A stretch of DNA of 64,000 bases from Planctomicrobium piriforme (GTDB lineage: Bacteria; Planctomycetota; Planctomycetia; Planctomycetales; Planctomycetaceae). Under the pieces are notes generated by a model. It saw only the letters and a list, made by a program, of their open reading frames with translations. It searched no databases and had not been told where the DNA came from. Positions 28,491 through 38,539 of the stretch are shown here, piece by piece (within the stretch, counting starts at the first letter, position 1; each line of letters starts with the position of its first letter). The DNA lies in assembly GCF_900113665.1 (NCBI RefSeq), contig NZ_FOQD01000001.1, forward strand, positions 372,001-436,000. Direction: 5' to 3'. Made by a program: the position numbers and the translations under genes.

Positions 28491-31400
28491 TTAGCCGTGA
28501 GATTTTTCCAACTGCATGTTCAAGCACAGGCCGCGAATTTCGTTGTTGAGCACGTCGAAACTCGCCGGAGTGCCTGCTTCGAGCGTGTTCTCGCCCTTCA
28601 CCATCGATTCGTAAATCTTGGTGCGGCCTTCCACGTCGTCGCTCTTGACGGTGAGCAGCTCCTGCAGGATGTAAGCGGCGCCGTAGGCTTCCAAAGCCCA
28701 CACTTCCATCTCTCCAAAACGCTGGCCCCCGAAGCGGGCTTTGCCCCCCAGCGGCTGCTGGGTAATGAGCGAGTACGGTCCTGTTGCCCGGGCATGCACC
28801 TTGTCGTCGACAAGATGGTGCAGCTTGAGCATGTAGATGTACCCGACGGTGGTCTTCTGCTCGAACCGTTCGCCGGTGCGGCCGTCGTGCAGCACGACTT
28901 TGCCTTCTTCAGGCAGCCCCGCTTCACGCATGGCTTCGTGAATGGCTTCTTCCGAGGCTCCGTCGAAGACAGGACAAATCGCACGGAATCCCAGCTTGCC
29001 GGCAGCCCAGCCCAGGTGGGTTTCGAGAATCTGACCGACGTTCATACGGCTCGGCACCCCCAGCGGGTTGAGCACGATGTCGACCGGCGTGCCGTCTTCG
29101 AGGTACGGCATGTCTTCCACCGGGAGCACCTTCGAGATCACCCCTTTGTTCCCGTGGCGACCGGCCATCTTGTCCCCGACAGAGATCTGTCGCTTCGACG
29201 AGACGTAAACCTTGACCATCTGCAGCACGCCGTTGGGGAGTTCGTCCCCGCGCTTCATGCTGTTCAGCTTCTGGTCGGCTTCGTCGATGATGTCTTCGAC
29301 GAACGGCCACTGGTCTTTCATCAGTTTCCGCAGGTCTGCCTGTTTCTGCGGACTGCGGAGATCCATCTGGTCGTGATGATTGACGAACCCGCGAGCGTAG
29401 TCGGCGACGAACTTGGGGTCGTCGATCGCACGGATTTCACGGCCATCGTCGTCGGTCAGGTGCTTGCCCAGCGTGCGTTCGAACTCGACCAGGAATTCCT
29501 GGAACTTCGTCGCAATCTTGCTGTGGCCGTCCTGCTCGACCTTTTTCAGATCCTGATCGAATGTCTTGCGTTCGGCTTCGGTGAGGCTCATGCGGCGCGA
29601 GAACTTCTCGGTGTGGATGACGATCCCTTCGACGCCGCTGGGAACTTCCAGCGACTCGTTCTTCACGTCTTCCCCGGCCTTGCCGAAGATCGCATGCAGC
29701 AGTTTTTCTTCCGGCGTCAGTTCGGCCTTCGCCTTGGGAACGACCTTGCCGACCAGAATGTCACCCTGCTTCACTCGGGTGCCGACATGCACGATGCCGT
29801 TTTCATCGAGGTGACGCAGTGCTTTTTCGCTGACGTTCGGGATATCGCGGGTGAACTCTTCGCGGCCGAGCTTTGTTTCGCGAATTTCCACGTCGAACTC
29901 GTCGATGTGGATCGACGTGTAGACATCGTCCTTCACCAGACGTTCCGAGAGAATGATCGCGTCTTCGAAGTTGAACCCTTCCCACGACATGAACGCCACC
30001 ATCACGTTGCGGCCCAGGGCGAGGACGCCCCCTTGAGTCGCGGCGCTGTCGGCGAGGATTTCGTTCTTCTTGACCCGCTGGCCCATCGAGACGATCGGCT
30101 TCTGGTTCAGGCATGTCCGTTCGTTGAGGCCGGTGAATTTACGCAGCGGGAAGCGTTTGCCTTCCACTTCGATCACGGTGGCGTCGACGTAGGTCACTTT
30201 GCCTGGCCGATCAGACCGGACGACCATGCCGGAGTACTTCGGGATTTCCATTTCCATCCCGGTCCCCACGAGCGGGGCTTCCGTGATGAGCAGGGGAACC
30301 CCCTGCCGTTGCATGTTCGAACCCATCAATGCACGGTTGGCGTCGTCGTGTTCGAGGAACGGAATCAGAGCGGCCGAAACGCCGACCATCTGATCCGGCG
30401 CCACGTCGATGTACTGCAACTGCTTGGCTTCGACCCAGTGCACGTCGTTGTGATAGCGGGCGAGCACGCGCTCATCGAGAATCTTGCCTTTCTCGACGAG
30501 GGTGTCGGCGGGAGCCACATACACGCCGGATTCTTCGTCGGCCCGCAGCCATTCGATTTCATCGATGACGCGGCCCTTGTCGACTTTACGGTAGGGCGTA
30601 ATCAAAAAGCCGTAGTCGTCGACCTTGGCGAAGATGCTGAGGCTCGAAATCAGGCCGATGTTCGTGCCTTCAGGCGTTTCAATCGGGCAAATTCGACCAT
30701 AGTGCGAAATATGCACGTCGCGGACTTCGAAGCCGGCACGCTTCCGGTTCAAACCGCCAGGCCCGAGGGCACTGAGGCGGCGTTCGTGCGTAAGCATTGC
30801 CAGCGGGTTGGTCTGGTCGACCACCTGCGAGAGTTCGCTGCGGCCGAAGAAGTACTCGATGGCGGCCGAAACGCTCTTGGGATTCACCAGCGTCCGCGGC
30901 GACATCTCTTCGACGTCCTTCAGGCTCATGCGCTCCTGCACGGTCCGGCGGAGCTTCAGGAAGCCCTTGCGGATTTCGTCCATCGCCAGTTCGTCGATGG
31001 TGCGGAGACGACGATTGCCCAGGTTGTCGATGTCGTCGACATAGGCGGTGTTGTCGCCCTGACGCAGACGAATCAGGTAACGCACGGCATTGACGATGTC
31101 TTCCGCCCGCAGCGTCATTTCATCATCCGGAATGTCCTGATGGAACTTCCGGTTGATGCGGAAACGACCGACGCGGCCGAGACGATAGCGGTTGACGTCC
31201 GAGAATTTTTCGCGGAACAGGTCCATCGCCTTTTCAAGAGCCGGCGGGTTGCCGGGGCGCAGCCGCTGGTAAATTTTCAGCAGGGCTTCTTCGTGGCTGC
31301 AGGTGCCGTCTTCCAGCACGCTGTTGACGACCAGAGGATCGATGACTTCATCGATGACCTGGGCCTTCTTGATTCCGGCCTCGGCGATTTCGGCGGCGAG

Positions 31401-32198
31401 GCTGGCGGAAATGAGATGGCAGCACTCGACGATGATTTCGCCGACCCGTTCACCGCTCTGGTAAACGATATCTTCAGCAGCATATTTGCCGGCGATGGAA
31501 GAACCGTCAGAGCCGACTTTCGTCTCCTTCACATCGTAGAACAATTTCAGGAGCGCGGTATCGGTGGTGTAGTCGGCGCTCATGGCCCGCAGCAGGGTCA
31601 TTGAGGAGAACCGGCCGCTCTGATCGATCCGGACCCCGAGGGAGTCCTTCTTCGAGATCATGAACTCGATCCAGCTTCCGCGTTCTGGAATGACGCGGCA
31701 GGAGTAGGTTTTGCGTTCGCCCGGCTCGGCGGTGACGACGAAGTCGACGCCGGGAGAGCGGTGCAACTGGCTGACCAGAACGCGCTCGGCCCCGTTAATG
31801 ATGAACTCGCCGCCGCCGATCATGATCGGCATATCGCCCAGGTACACTTCTTCCTCGATCGGCTGTTCCTTCATCAGCTTGAGCGTGACGCGGAACGGAC
31901 GGCCGTAGGTGAGCCGCAGCTGGCGGCACTCGGTCGGCGAGTAGCGCGGCTTGCCGAGCTCGTACTTGACGTAGTCGAGCTTGTACTGGCCGTCGTAGCT
32001 TTCGACCGGGAAGACTTCGCGAAGGATCTCTTCGAGACCTTCATTGCGGCGTTCTTCCGGTTTCCGCTCCAACTGCAGAAAGCGGTGGTAGGATTCGGTC
32101 TGAATCCTCGTCAGGTCGGAGAGTTCATGTCGCGCTTCAATCTTGCCGAAATGACGAATGTCTTTGACGGGGACAATGCGTTGATGCGGAATGGGCAT
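28491..32198 (-). CDS. rpoB: RNA polymerase beta subunit
   Basis: 1235 residues, slightly shorter than E. coli (1342), with the conserved blocks present. Examples are FFGRSELSQVVDQTNPLAML (Rif cluster I), RLSALGPGGLNRKRAG, HYGRICPIETPEG, GRNVMVAFMSWEGFNFEDAI, KMAGRHGNKGVIS and the C-terminal EMEVWALEAYGAAYILQE. In the Rif region, the positions equivalent to E. coli 516, 526 and 531 are D, H and S as in sensitive strains, while those equivalent to 518, 522, 523 and 527 differ (T, A, M and E). The start is ATG 32198. An unusually long gap separates it from rplL upstream. Confidence 0.97.
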   Translation of the reverse strand: MPIPHQRIVPVKDIRHFGKIEARHELSDLTRIQTESYHRFLQLERKPEERRNEGLEEILREVFPVESYDGQYKLDYVKYELGKPRYSPTECRQLRLTYGRPFRVTLKLMKEQPIEEEVYLGDMPIMIGGGEFIINGAERVLVSQLHRSPGVDFVVTAEPGERKTYSCRVIPERGSWIEFMISKKDSLGVRIDQSGRFSSMTLLRAMSADYTTDTALLKLFYDVKETKVGSDGSSIAGKYAAEDIVYQSGERVGEIIVECCHLISASLAAEIAEAGIKKAQVIDEVIDPLVVNSVLEDGTCSHEEALLKIYQRLRPGNPPALEKAMDLFREKFSDVNRYRLGRVGRFRINRKFHQDIPDDEMTLRAEDIVNAVRYLIRLRQGDNTAYVDDIDNLGNRRLRTIDELAMDEIRKGFLKLRRTVQERMSLKDVEEMSPRTLVNPKSVSAAIEYFFGRSELSQVVDQTNPLAMLTHERRLSALGPGGLNRKRAGFEVRDVHISHYGRICPIETPEGTNIGLISSLSIFAKVDDYGFLITPYRKVDKGRVIDEIEWLRADEESGVYVAPADTLVEKGKILDERVLARYHNDVHWVEAKQLQYIDVAPDQMVGVSAALIPFLEHDDANRALMGSNMQRQGVPLLITEAPLVGTGMEMEIPKYSGMVVRSDRPGKVTYVDATVIEVEGKRFPLRKFTGLNERTCLNQKPIVSMGQRVKKNEILADSAATQGGVLALGRNVMVAFMSWEGFNFEDAIILSERLVKDDVYTSIHIDEFDVEIRETKLGREEFTRDIPNVSEKALRHLDENGIVHVGTRVKQGDILVGKVVPKAKAELTPEEKLLHAIFGKAGEDVKNESLEVPSGVEGIVIHTEKFSRRMSLTEAERKTFDQDLKKVEQDGHSKIATKFQEFLVEFERTLGKHLTDDDGREIRAIDDPKFVADYARGFVNHHDQMDLRSPQKQADLRKLMKDQWPFVEDIIDEADQKLNSMKRGDELPNGVLQMVKVYVSSKRQISVGDKMAGRHGNKGVISKVLPVEDMPYLEDGTPVDIVLNPLGVPSRMNVGQILETHLGWAAGKLGFRAICPVFDGASEEAIHEAMREAGLPEEGKVVLHDGRTGERFEQKTTVGYIYMLKLHHLVDDKVHARATGPYSLITQQPLGGKARFGGQRFGEMEVWALEAYGAAYILQELLTVKSDDVEGRTKIYESMVKGENTLEAGTPASFDVLNNEIRGLCLNMQLEKSHG

Positions 32199-32971
32199 AC
32201 TGAGGATCTTTTTCGCGCGGAAAATAATGACTCAAAACGGGACGAAAACACGGCGTTTCGTGATTCCCTCTGTCGCGGAACAATCAGTCCCGGCCTCTGG
32301 AAACCACTTCAAGATGCGGTTACACGGGACTCGGCGGCGCGGGTGTCGCCGACCTGGCAAAGAAGCCCCCTGCCAATCCTGAAGCTCTGGGGCGAATAAG
32401 AAACGCCATACGGCACCCGATCTCCTCCATGATTGAGCATGCCGTCGACTGGCAAGTTGAAATCAACTGGCAGGTTGAGGTCGACTTTGCGACCATCAAC
32501 AGTGCGACCAACGCGAACACCCCGTTTGCTGACTGCGAGAAAATCTCGCGAAACAGCCTGCGGGGTTGTGTTCGATTGATCTGTGCCTGACTGAACCGCG
32601 TCTGATAAAACAACGAGGGCAACTCCAAAGCAGCAGACAGGACGGCACCAGGAAGAAAAGCACGCAGAGCGGGAAAAGCAGACAGCCAGAGAGGCGCATT
32701 TTGAGCGCGGCAACGCCCCCCGGCGGCTTTACTAGAGAAAAGACCCGTCAACCCGGCCCCCCTTCCGGTAAATGTCGACGGCCAATCGTGCGAAGGCCAC
32801 AACAAAGACCCCCACATCCAGCTGGAAACATCAAGTCGCCAAGCGATCAACGCCAGTTCCTTGGAGAAATTCCACAGGCTTACACCTGTGTACGTTAGCA
32901 GTCCCAAGAAAAAAAGCAACTGATCGGCACGAGCAATGCTCACCGAAAAATTTGCGGCTATGAAACGAACA
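32199..32971. other. Long gap between rplL and rpoB, no supported gene
   Basis: About 770 nt between the rplL hairpin and rpoB. One minus-strand frame (32309-32713) could encode a 134-residue protein with a cysteine-rich hydrophobic N-terminus and a KVDLNLPVDFNLPVDG repeat caused by a direct duplication near 32447-32480. A second frame (32320-32943) overlaps it. Neither has a convincing start or recognisable family. I treat the stretch as a long rpoB leader that may hold a secondary promoter. Confidence 0.4.
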
Positions 32972-33005
32972 GGACGAAACCGCCCATCGCTTGACGGTTT
33001 CGTCC
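32972..33005 (-). terminator. rplL-rpoB hairpin, probable attenuator
   Basis: On the minus strand GGACGAAACCG and CGGTTTCGTCC form a perfect 11-bp stem around a 12-nt loop, followed by TGTTCGTTTC (weak U-tract). It begins 20 nt after the rplL stop. In E. coli a partial terminator at this position lowers rpoBC transcription relative to the ribosomal genes; the same role here is an inference. Confidence 0.7.
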
Positions 33006-33024
33006 CTTCGAATACTTCCGAAAA

Positions 33025-33429
33025 TTACTTCAGTTCGACAGTACCGCCGGCGCCTTCGATTTCCTTCTTGATCTTCTCGGCGTCTTCTTTCGAGATCGCC
33101 TGCTTCAGAGCCTTGGGCACCCCTTCCACGAGGTCCTTGGCTTCCTTCAGACCCAGGCCGGTGATGCTGCGGACAGCTTTGATCACGTTGATCTTGTTGT
33201 CGCCGAACTTGGTCAGGATCACGTCGAACTCGGTCTTTTCTTCGACCGGAGCAGCGGCTGCAGCCGGAGCAGCAGCAGCCATCATCACGCCGCCGCCGGC
33301 GGGCTCGATGCCGTGAACTTCCTTCAGGTAATCAGCCAGCGCCTTCGCCTGCAGCAGAGTGAGGCCGACAAGCTTGTCGCCCATTTCCTTGGTGCTGGCG
33401 TCGAACGTCTTTTCTGCAACTTCTGACAT
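33025..33429 (-). CDS. rplL: 50S ribosomal protein L7/L12
   Basis: The start is ATG 33429 (MSEVAEKTF); the frame also opens at a TTG two codons upstream. 134 residues: an N-terminal dimerisation domain, an alanine-rich hinge (MMAAAAPAAAAAPVEE) and a C-terminal factor-binding domain (EFDVILTKFGDNKINVIKAVR, GLGLKEAKDLVEGVPKALK). It is the stalk protein that recruits translation factors. It follows rplJ by 90 nt. Confidence 0.97.
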   Translation of the reverse strand: MSEVAEKTFDASTKEMGDKLVGLTLLQAKALADYLKEVHGIEPAGGGVMMAAAAPAAAAAPVEEKTEFDVILTKFGDNKINVIKAVRSITGLGLKEAKDLVEGVPKALKQAISKEDAEKIKKEIEGAGGTVELK

Positions 33430-33519
33430 TTCCAAATCTCCGTGTGTTGAACGCCGGCGTGTACCGACCGGCTCGGTTGAGTGAATGAATCGGCCGCTTC
33501 ACTCGGCCGAACCGGGACG

Positions 33520-34065
33520 CTACGCAGCGTCTCCGCCTTCCTTCGCTTCGTCTTCTCCCTTTTCCGACAGCGCTGTGAGCTGGCCGGAAATGGTTCCCCC
33601 GGGGCCCAGCAGGGCGCCCGCAAGTTTCGCTCCCGGGCTGAGCAACAGCCCGGCAATCTGGCCGATGAGTTCCAGGCGGCTGGGGCCTTTCGAAATCTCT
33701 TCGACGCCGTCGGAGTTGACTCCCTGGCCGTCGACGACTCCCCCCTTGATCGACATCTTCTCGATCTTCTTGGCCCATTCCGTCATCTCACGGGACAGGC
33801 CAACAATGTCTTCGCTGCCCCAGACGAGAGTCGTCGGGCCAGACAGGATCGATTCGCTGACATCGATGCCGGACTCTTTCAGCGCGAGCTTGGCCAGCGA
33901 GTTTTTGACTCCCAGCAGCGTCACGCCCTTTTTACGCAGAGTTTCCCGCAACTGATTCTGGGCAATGGCGTCCATCTTGGACACGTCCAGCATTAGTAGA
34001 TCCTTCCGGCTGCCGAGTTCGGCACGGATCTCGCGGATAATCATTTCCTTGACGGGCTTACTCAT
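33520..34065 (-). CDS. rplJ: 50S ribosomal protein L10
   Basis: 181 residues. The N-terminal globular domain begins MSKPVKEMIIREIRAEL and contains LLMLDVSKMDAIAQNQLRE and VKNSLAKLA. The long C-terminal helix binds L7/L12. There is a short acidic/Gly/Ala tail (SEKGEDEAKEGGDAA). The start is ATG 34065. L10 usually represses its own mRNA through an upstream leader, and a candidate leader is annotated just upstream. Confidence 0.96.
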   Translation of the reverse strand: MSKPVKEMIIREIRAELGSRKDLLMLDVSKMDAIAQNQLRETLRKKGVTLLGVKNSLAKLALKESGIDVSESILSGPTTLVWGSEDIVGLSREMTEWAKKIEKMSIKGGVVDGQGVNSDGVEEISKGPSRLELIGQIAGLLLSPGAKLAGALLGPGGTISGQLTALSEKGEDEAKEGGDAA

Positions 34066-34121
34066 GACTCGTTCTCACTCACGCACATGGTGGACGGCCG
34101 CGGATGCGGCGGTCATTGCGA

Positions 34122-34215
34122 ATTCGCGGTGCGACTGGCGGCTGCCGGGTCGCCATCAGGTATTCAAGACCGAATAGCTGATGTGGTCTCTGCCGGGTGC
34201 CCGCTCTGTCGAGCA
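34122..34215 (-). promoter_or_regulatory. Candidate L10-leader RNA element
   Basis: In the 163-nt rplA-rplJ gap the minus strand reads CCCGGCAGAGACCACATCAG, CTATTCGGTCTTGAATAC, then CTGATGGCGACCCGG. ATCAG pairs with CTGAT to close an internal loop, with purine-rich AGAGACC and GAATAC flanks as in the kink-turn-containing L10 leader. Position and general shape fit; I could not verify the full covariance model. Confidence 0.45.
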
Positions 34216-34228
34216 TCCCGAGCGAACG

Positions 34229-34933
34229 TCAGGCGGCGGAAATCTGGATGCCGGGCATCTGGGTCGCGGTGACGGTGATCGACCGCACGTACTGACCTTT
34301 GGCGGCCTGAGGCTTCAGCTGCATAATCATCTGCAACAGAGCCTGAATGTTTTCGGTCAGCTTCTCTTCGCTGAACGACATCTTGCCGACGACGCAGTGG
34401 ATGTTGCCGCCGTCGTCGACGCGGAACTCCACCTTACCAGCCTTGTATTCTTTCACGGCCGTGGTGACGTCCTGCGTCACGGTGCCGGCTTTCGGGGATG
34501 GCATCAGGCCGCGAGGGCCGAGCAGCTTTCCGAGGGGACCGACGACACCCATCATGTCGGGCGTGGCGATCGCCACGTCGAAATCCATCCAGCCTTCTTT
34601 GATCTTGTCGGCGAGTTCCTTGCCGCCGGCGAAATCAGCGCCGGCTTCATTGGCCTTGATGATGTTCTGATCTTTGCAGAACACGAGCACCCGCTGGCTT
34701 TTGCCGATTCCGTTCGGGAGCACAATGCTGCCGCGAACGATCTGGTCGGCATGCTTGGGATCGACGCCCAGGCGAACGGCCAGTCCCACTGACTGGTCGA
34801 AGCGCGACGGCTTGACGCCCTTGGGGAGATTGCTTTCCAGCTTCTTGAGCTTGGAAACAGCATCGGCGACCGGAAGTGCGCCGAGGTTTTCAACTGCGGC
34901 TTTGAGGGCCTTCTGACGTTTTGAAATCTTCAT
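34229..34933 (-). CDS. rplA: 50S ribosomal protein L1
   Basis: The start is ATG 34933 (MKISKRQKAL), with GGAAAG upstream; the upstream open frame back to 35017 is not conserved. 234 residues, with SRFDQSVGLAVRLGVDPKHADQ, GIGKSQRVLVFCKDQNIIKANEAGADF, TPDMMGVVGPLGKLLGPRGLMPSPKAGTV and KMSFSEEKLTENI, all typical L1 blocks. L1 in many bacteria autoregulates the L11 operon. Confidence 0.97.
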   Translation of the reverse strand: MKISKRQKALKAAVENLGALPVADAVSKLKKLESNLPKGVKPSRFDQSVGLAVRLGVDPKHADQIVRGSIVLPNGIGKSQRVLVFCKDQNIIKANEAGADFAGGKELADKIKEGWMDFDVAIATPDMMGVVGPLGKLLGPRGLMPSPKAGTVTQDVTTAVKEYKAGKVEFRVDDGGNIHCVVGKMSFSEEKLTENIQALLQMIMQLKPQAAKGQYVRSITVTATQMPGIQISAA

Positions 34934-35030
34934 GACTTGGTCTTTCCAACGAACGGCGGATATCAGTCGGTCCGCCGGTCGATTCTCTGCCAATGACTTT
35001 GGCGATGCTTCGGGCAACCTCTCGAATCGA

Positions 35031-35465
35031 CTACGAGTCGAGAACCGTGATGCCCATGCTGCGAGCGGTGCCGGCGATGACTTTCATCGCCTGGTCCAGG
35101 TTTGTCGTGTTGAGATCCTGAATCTTCTTCTGCGCGATATCCTTCACCTGGGCCTGGGTGACGGTGCCGATTTTTTCGGTCCGGGGATTCGCAGCCCCTT
35201 TCGCCACCTGGGCCGCCTGCTTCAGCAGCACGGCTGCCGGCGGGCTCTTCAGAATGAATTCGAACGAACGATCGTTGTAGACCGTGATGATGACGGGAAT
35301 CGTGGTTCCCATCATGTCGCGGGTACGCTCGTTGAACTGCGAGACGAACTGACCGATGTTCACCCCGTGCGGGCCGAGTGCCGTCCCCACTGGCGGGGCC
35401 GGTGTAGCCTGGCCGCCGGTGATCTGCACCTTGATTTCCGCAACGACTTGTTTCTTTTTGGCCAT
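35031..35465 (-). CDS. rplK: 50S ribosomal protein L11
   Basis: The start is ATG 35465 (MAKKKQVVAEIKVQ). 144 residues, with ITGGQATPAPPVGTALGPHGVN, FVSQFNERT, VYNDRSFEFILKSPPAAVLLKQAA and GTARSMGI. L11 forms the GTPase-associated centre with 23S rRNA. The gap from nusG is 159 nt, and rplA follows 97 nt downstream. Confidence 0.97.
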   Translation of the reverse strand: MAKKKQVVAEIKVQITGGQATPAPPVGTALGPHGVNIGQFVSQFNERTRDMMGTTIPVIITVYNDRSFEFILKSPPAAVLLKQAAQVAKGAANPRTEKIGTVTQAQVKDIAQKKIQDLNTTNLDQAMKVIAGTARSMGITVLDS

Positions 35466-35624
35466 TCCTGGTCTCACTTGCCTTTCGAGGCGAACAACTA
35501 TTGAGCTAATCGAGATCGACCGCTGTTCATCGACCGCTGTTCGCGATTGCGAACGAATCGGCCATAAACGAGTCGAACCCGCAACGGTCAATTCCGGTTG
35601 CGGGCTCGTTGCTGATCCCGTCCG

Positions 35625-36299
35625 CTAGACTTTTTCCACCTGCCAGTGTTCGAGTTCGACTTCAGTCGGACGGCCGAAGATCTCGATGATGATCTTGACC
35701 CGACCTGTCGTGTCGTCCATGGAGTCGATGGTCCCTTCGAAGCTTTCGAACGGACCCTCTTTCACCTTGACGTGATCCCCCACGCCGACTTCGAACTTCA
35801 CCACAGCACGAGCCGGTTTTTCGACTTCGCCCTTGGTGTTGGTGACTTCGACTTCCAGCCCCAGCCAGCGTTTGATTTCTTTCAACTCCATCGCGAGCGG
35901 CTTGCCTGCCGCTCCGGTGAAGTCGCCGACGCCGCCTGTTGACCGGACCAGATGCCAGCTCTCATCGGTGAGCTCCATCTGGATCATCATATAGCCGGGA
36001 AGGAGCTTCTGCTCCCGCACCCGACGACCCCCGCCTTTGGTCTCAACGACCTTTTCGGTGGGAATATAAATCTGTCCGAAATTCTCTTCCATCCCCTCCA
36101 TGCGGATGCGACGGAAGATCGAGTCGCGAATGGAGCGTTCCCGATTGCTCTGCACCTTGAGTACAAACCATTGCATCCGGGGATTGTCGTCCCCGTTCAT
36201 GGCCGTCGTCTCAAGTGTCGGCCCCTTCGGTGGTTTCGCCGAAGAGGTCGACTTTTTGACAGGCCTGCTACGTTCTTCATCCATGGGCGAGCCACGCAT
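35625..36299 (-). CDS. nusG: Transcription elongation/antitermination factor NusG
   Basis: 224 residues if ATG 36299 is used; ATG 36284 (MDEERSRPVKK) is also possible, and neither has a strong Shine-Dalgarno. An N-terminal charged tail of about 40 residues precedes the NGN domain (MQWFVLKVQSNRERSIRDSI, IYIPTEKV, LLPGYMMIQMELTDESWHLVRST, GVGDFTGAAGKPLAMELKEI). The C-terminal KOW domain has GDHVKVKEGPFESFEGTIDSMD and GRPTEVELEHWQVEKV. The product binds RNA polymerase. Confidence 0.96.
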   Translation of the reverse strand: MRGSPMDEERSRPVKKSTSSAKPPKGPTLETTAMNGDDNPRMQWFVLKVQSNRERSIRDSIFRRIRMEGMEENFGQIYIPTEKVVETKGGGRRVREQKLLPGYMMIQMELTDESWHLVRSTGGVGDFTGAAGKPLAMELKEIKRWLGLEVEVTNTKGEVEKPARAVVKFEVGVGDHVKVKEGPFESFEGTIDSMDDTTGRVKIIIEIFGRPTEVELEHWQVEKV

Positions 36300-36374
36300 C
36301 TTTGTGGATCACTCGTTGTTTTTCAAGCGATCCAGTCCACAAACGTCTGATTTTCCTGTGGTTCCACGCAAACT

Positions 36375-36821
36375 TCAGGAGCCTGGGGCACTCATGTCGA
36401 GAAACCCGATAAAGCCAAACAACTGCTGCCAGAAAATGTCGCAAAAGAACAGGTAAGCGCCCAGGACCAGCATGGTGACCAGCACCACGGCGGTGGCCCG
36501 TTTCAGGTAGTCGAGGCTGGCCCACGAGACCTTGTCCATTTCCGCCTCGACGGAAATGAGGAAGTTCGCGAAGGTCGGCCAGTTCACCAGTGCAAATGCG
36601 AGCCACAGTCCCACGACGGCGACCACGGTCGGAACGCCCCAGCGGACTCCCGAGGCATAGTCGGACAGAATTGTGGCATGGAGCCGCCAGGCGCCAATCA
36701 CAAACACGCCTGCCACGACCGCGAAGGTCACCTGGCGGACAATGCGTCCCTGATTCGGCTTGAACACCCGGGGTTGAACCAGTGTTGCTGCGAACGAAGA
36801 TTCTGCTTTCGCTTTCGCCAT
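36375..36821 (-). CDS. secE: Preprotein translocase subunit SecE, extended form
   Basis: 148 residues, longer than the 60-70-residue minimal SecE. Two additional hydrophobic segments come first (about 28-48 and 62-80). The SecE core follows: NFLISVEAEMDKVSWASLDYLKRATAVVLVTMLVLGAYLFFCDIFW. Extended SecE with three membrane segments is also the E. coli arrangement. It is directly downstream of tRNA-Trp and upstream of nusG, the standard order. Confidence 0.93.
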   Translation of the reverse strand: MAKAKAESSFAATLVQPRVFKPNQGRIVRQVTFAVVAGVFVIGAWRLHATILSDYASGVRWGVPTVVAVVGLWLAFALVNWPTFANFLISVEAEMDKVSWASLDYLKRATAVVLVTMLVLGAYLFFCDIFWQQLFGFIGFLDMSAPGS

Positions 36822-36918
36822 CCTGGGCTTACCCTTCTTGACAGAAATGCCGCCTGCGTTCCTGCAGGAGACACCAGAATGTCTGATGTGTCAATTGAAC
36901 TGAAAACTGGGATTGCAG

Positions 36919-36991
<73 letters not shown>

Positions 36992-36997
36992 AAAGGA

Positions 36998-37061
36998 GGG
37001 GCCAGAGGTCAGGATTCAGGGGCCAGTAGGGCCGAATCCCTAACCCCTGACCTCTGGCCCC
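36998..37061. repeat. 16-bp perfect inverted repeat between rpmG and tRNA-Trp (family G)
   Basis: GGGGCCAGAGGTCAGG at 36998-37013 and CCTGACCTCTGGCCCC at 37046-37061 form a perfect 16-bp stem with a 32-nt loop that itself repeats GGGGCCAG and TAACCCC words. It starts 7 nt from the tRNA 5' end. It could be a terminator/attenuator or a processing signal releasing the tRNA. Confidence 0.85.
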
Positions 37062-37067
37062 TGGTCT

Positions 37068-37223
37068 CTATTTCTTCCGCGACTCTTTGTGCAGGGTGTG
37101 TTTGCGGAGTTTCGGGCAGTACTTCATGAGTTCCAGCCGCTCTGTGCCGCGCATTTCTTTGGGAACGCGGTAGTTGCGGGAGCCCGATTCGGTGCATTCC
37201 AGCCAGACGTATTCGCGAGCCAT
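37068..37223 (-). CDS. rpmG: 50S ribosomal protein L33, variant with half of each zinc pair
   Basis: 51 residues from ATG 37223 (MAREYVWLEC), preceded by a strong GAGGTGAG. LECTESGSRNYRVPKEMRGTE and YCPKLRKHTLHKESRKK match L33. Zinc-binding L33 has two CxxC pairs; here only C10 and C36 remain, so this is an intermediate between the C+ and C- forms. It lies between tuf and tRNA-Trp. Confidence 0.93.
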   Translation of the reverse strand: MAREYVWLECTESGSRNYRVPKEMRGTERLELMKYCPKLRKHTLHKESRKK

Positions 37224-37292
37224 TTCTCACCTCGTAAAACAGCAGCAATCCGGCATCGCTGCTGTGCGGACGCCGGATTCCTGTCTGGTATC

Positions 37293-37331
37293 AAAAAAAC
37301 GTTGAGCTGCACAAGGGTGTGCAGCTCAACG
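37293..37331 (-). terminator. Intrinsic terminator after tuf
   Basis: On the minus strand CGTTGAGCTGCACA, loop CCCT and TGTGCAGCTCAACG form a perfect 14-bp stem followed by TTTTTTT. It begins 12 nt after the tuf stop. Its strength suggests that expression of rpmG, secE and nusG downstream is either read-through or driven by an internal promoter. Confidence 0.95.
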
Positions 37332-37342
37332 CGGTTGTCAAA

Positions 37343-38539
<1,197 letters not shown>

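Noticed and set aside
32309..32713. A 134-residue minus-strand frame between rplL and rpoB that starts like a cysteine-rich leader peptide
   Set aside because: No Shine-Dalgarno, a direct duplication inside it, and an overlapping 207-residue frame of equal weight. It could still be a real small gene, so it is mentioned in the gap entry.
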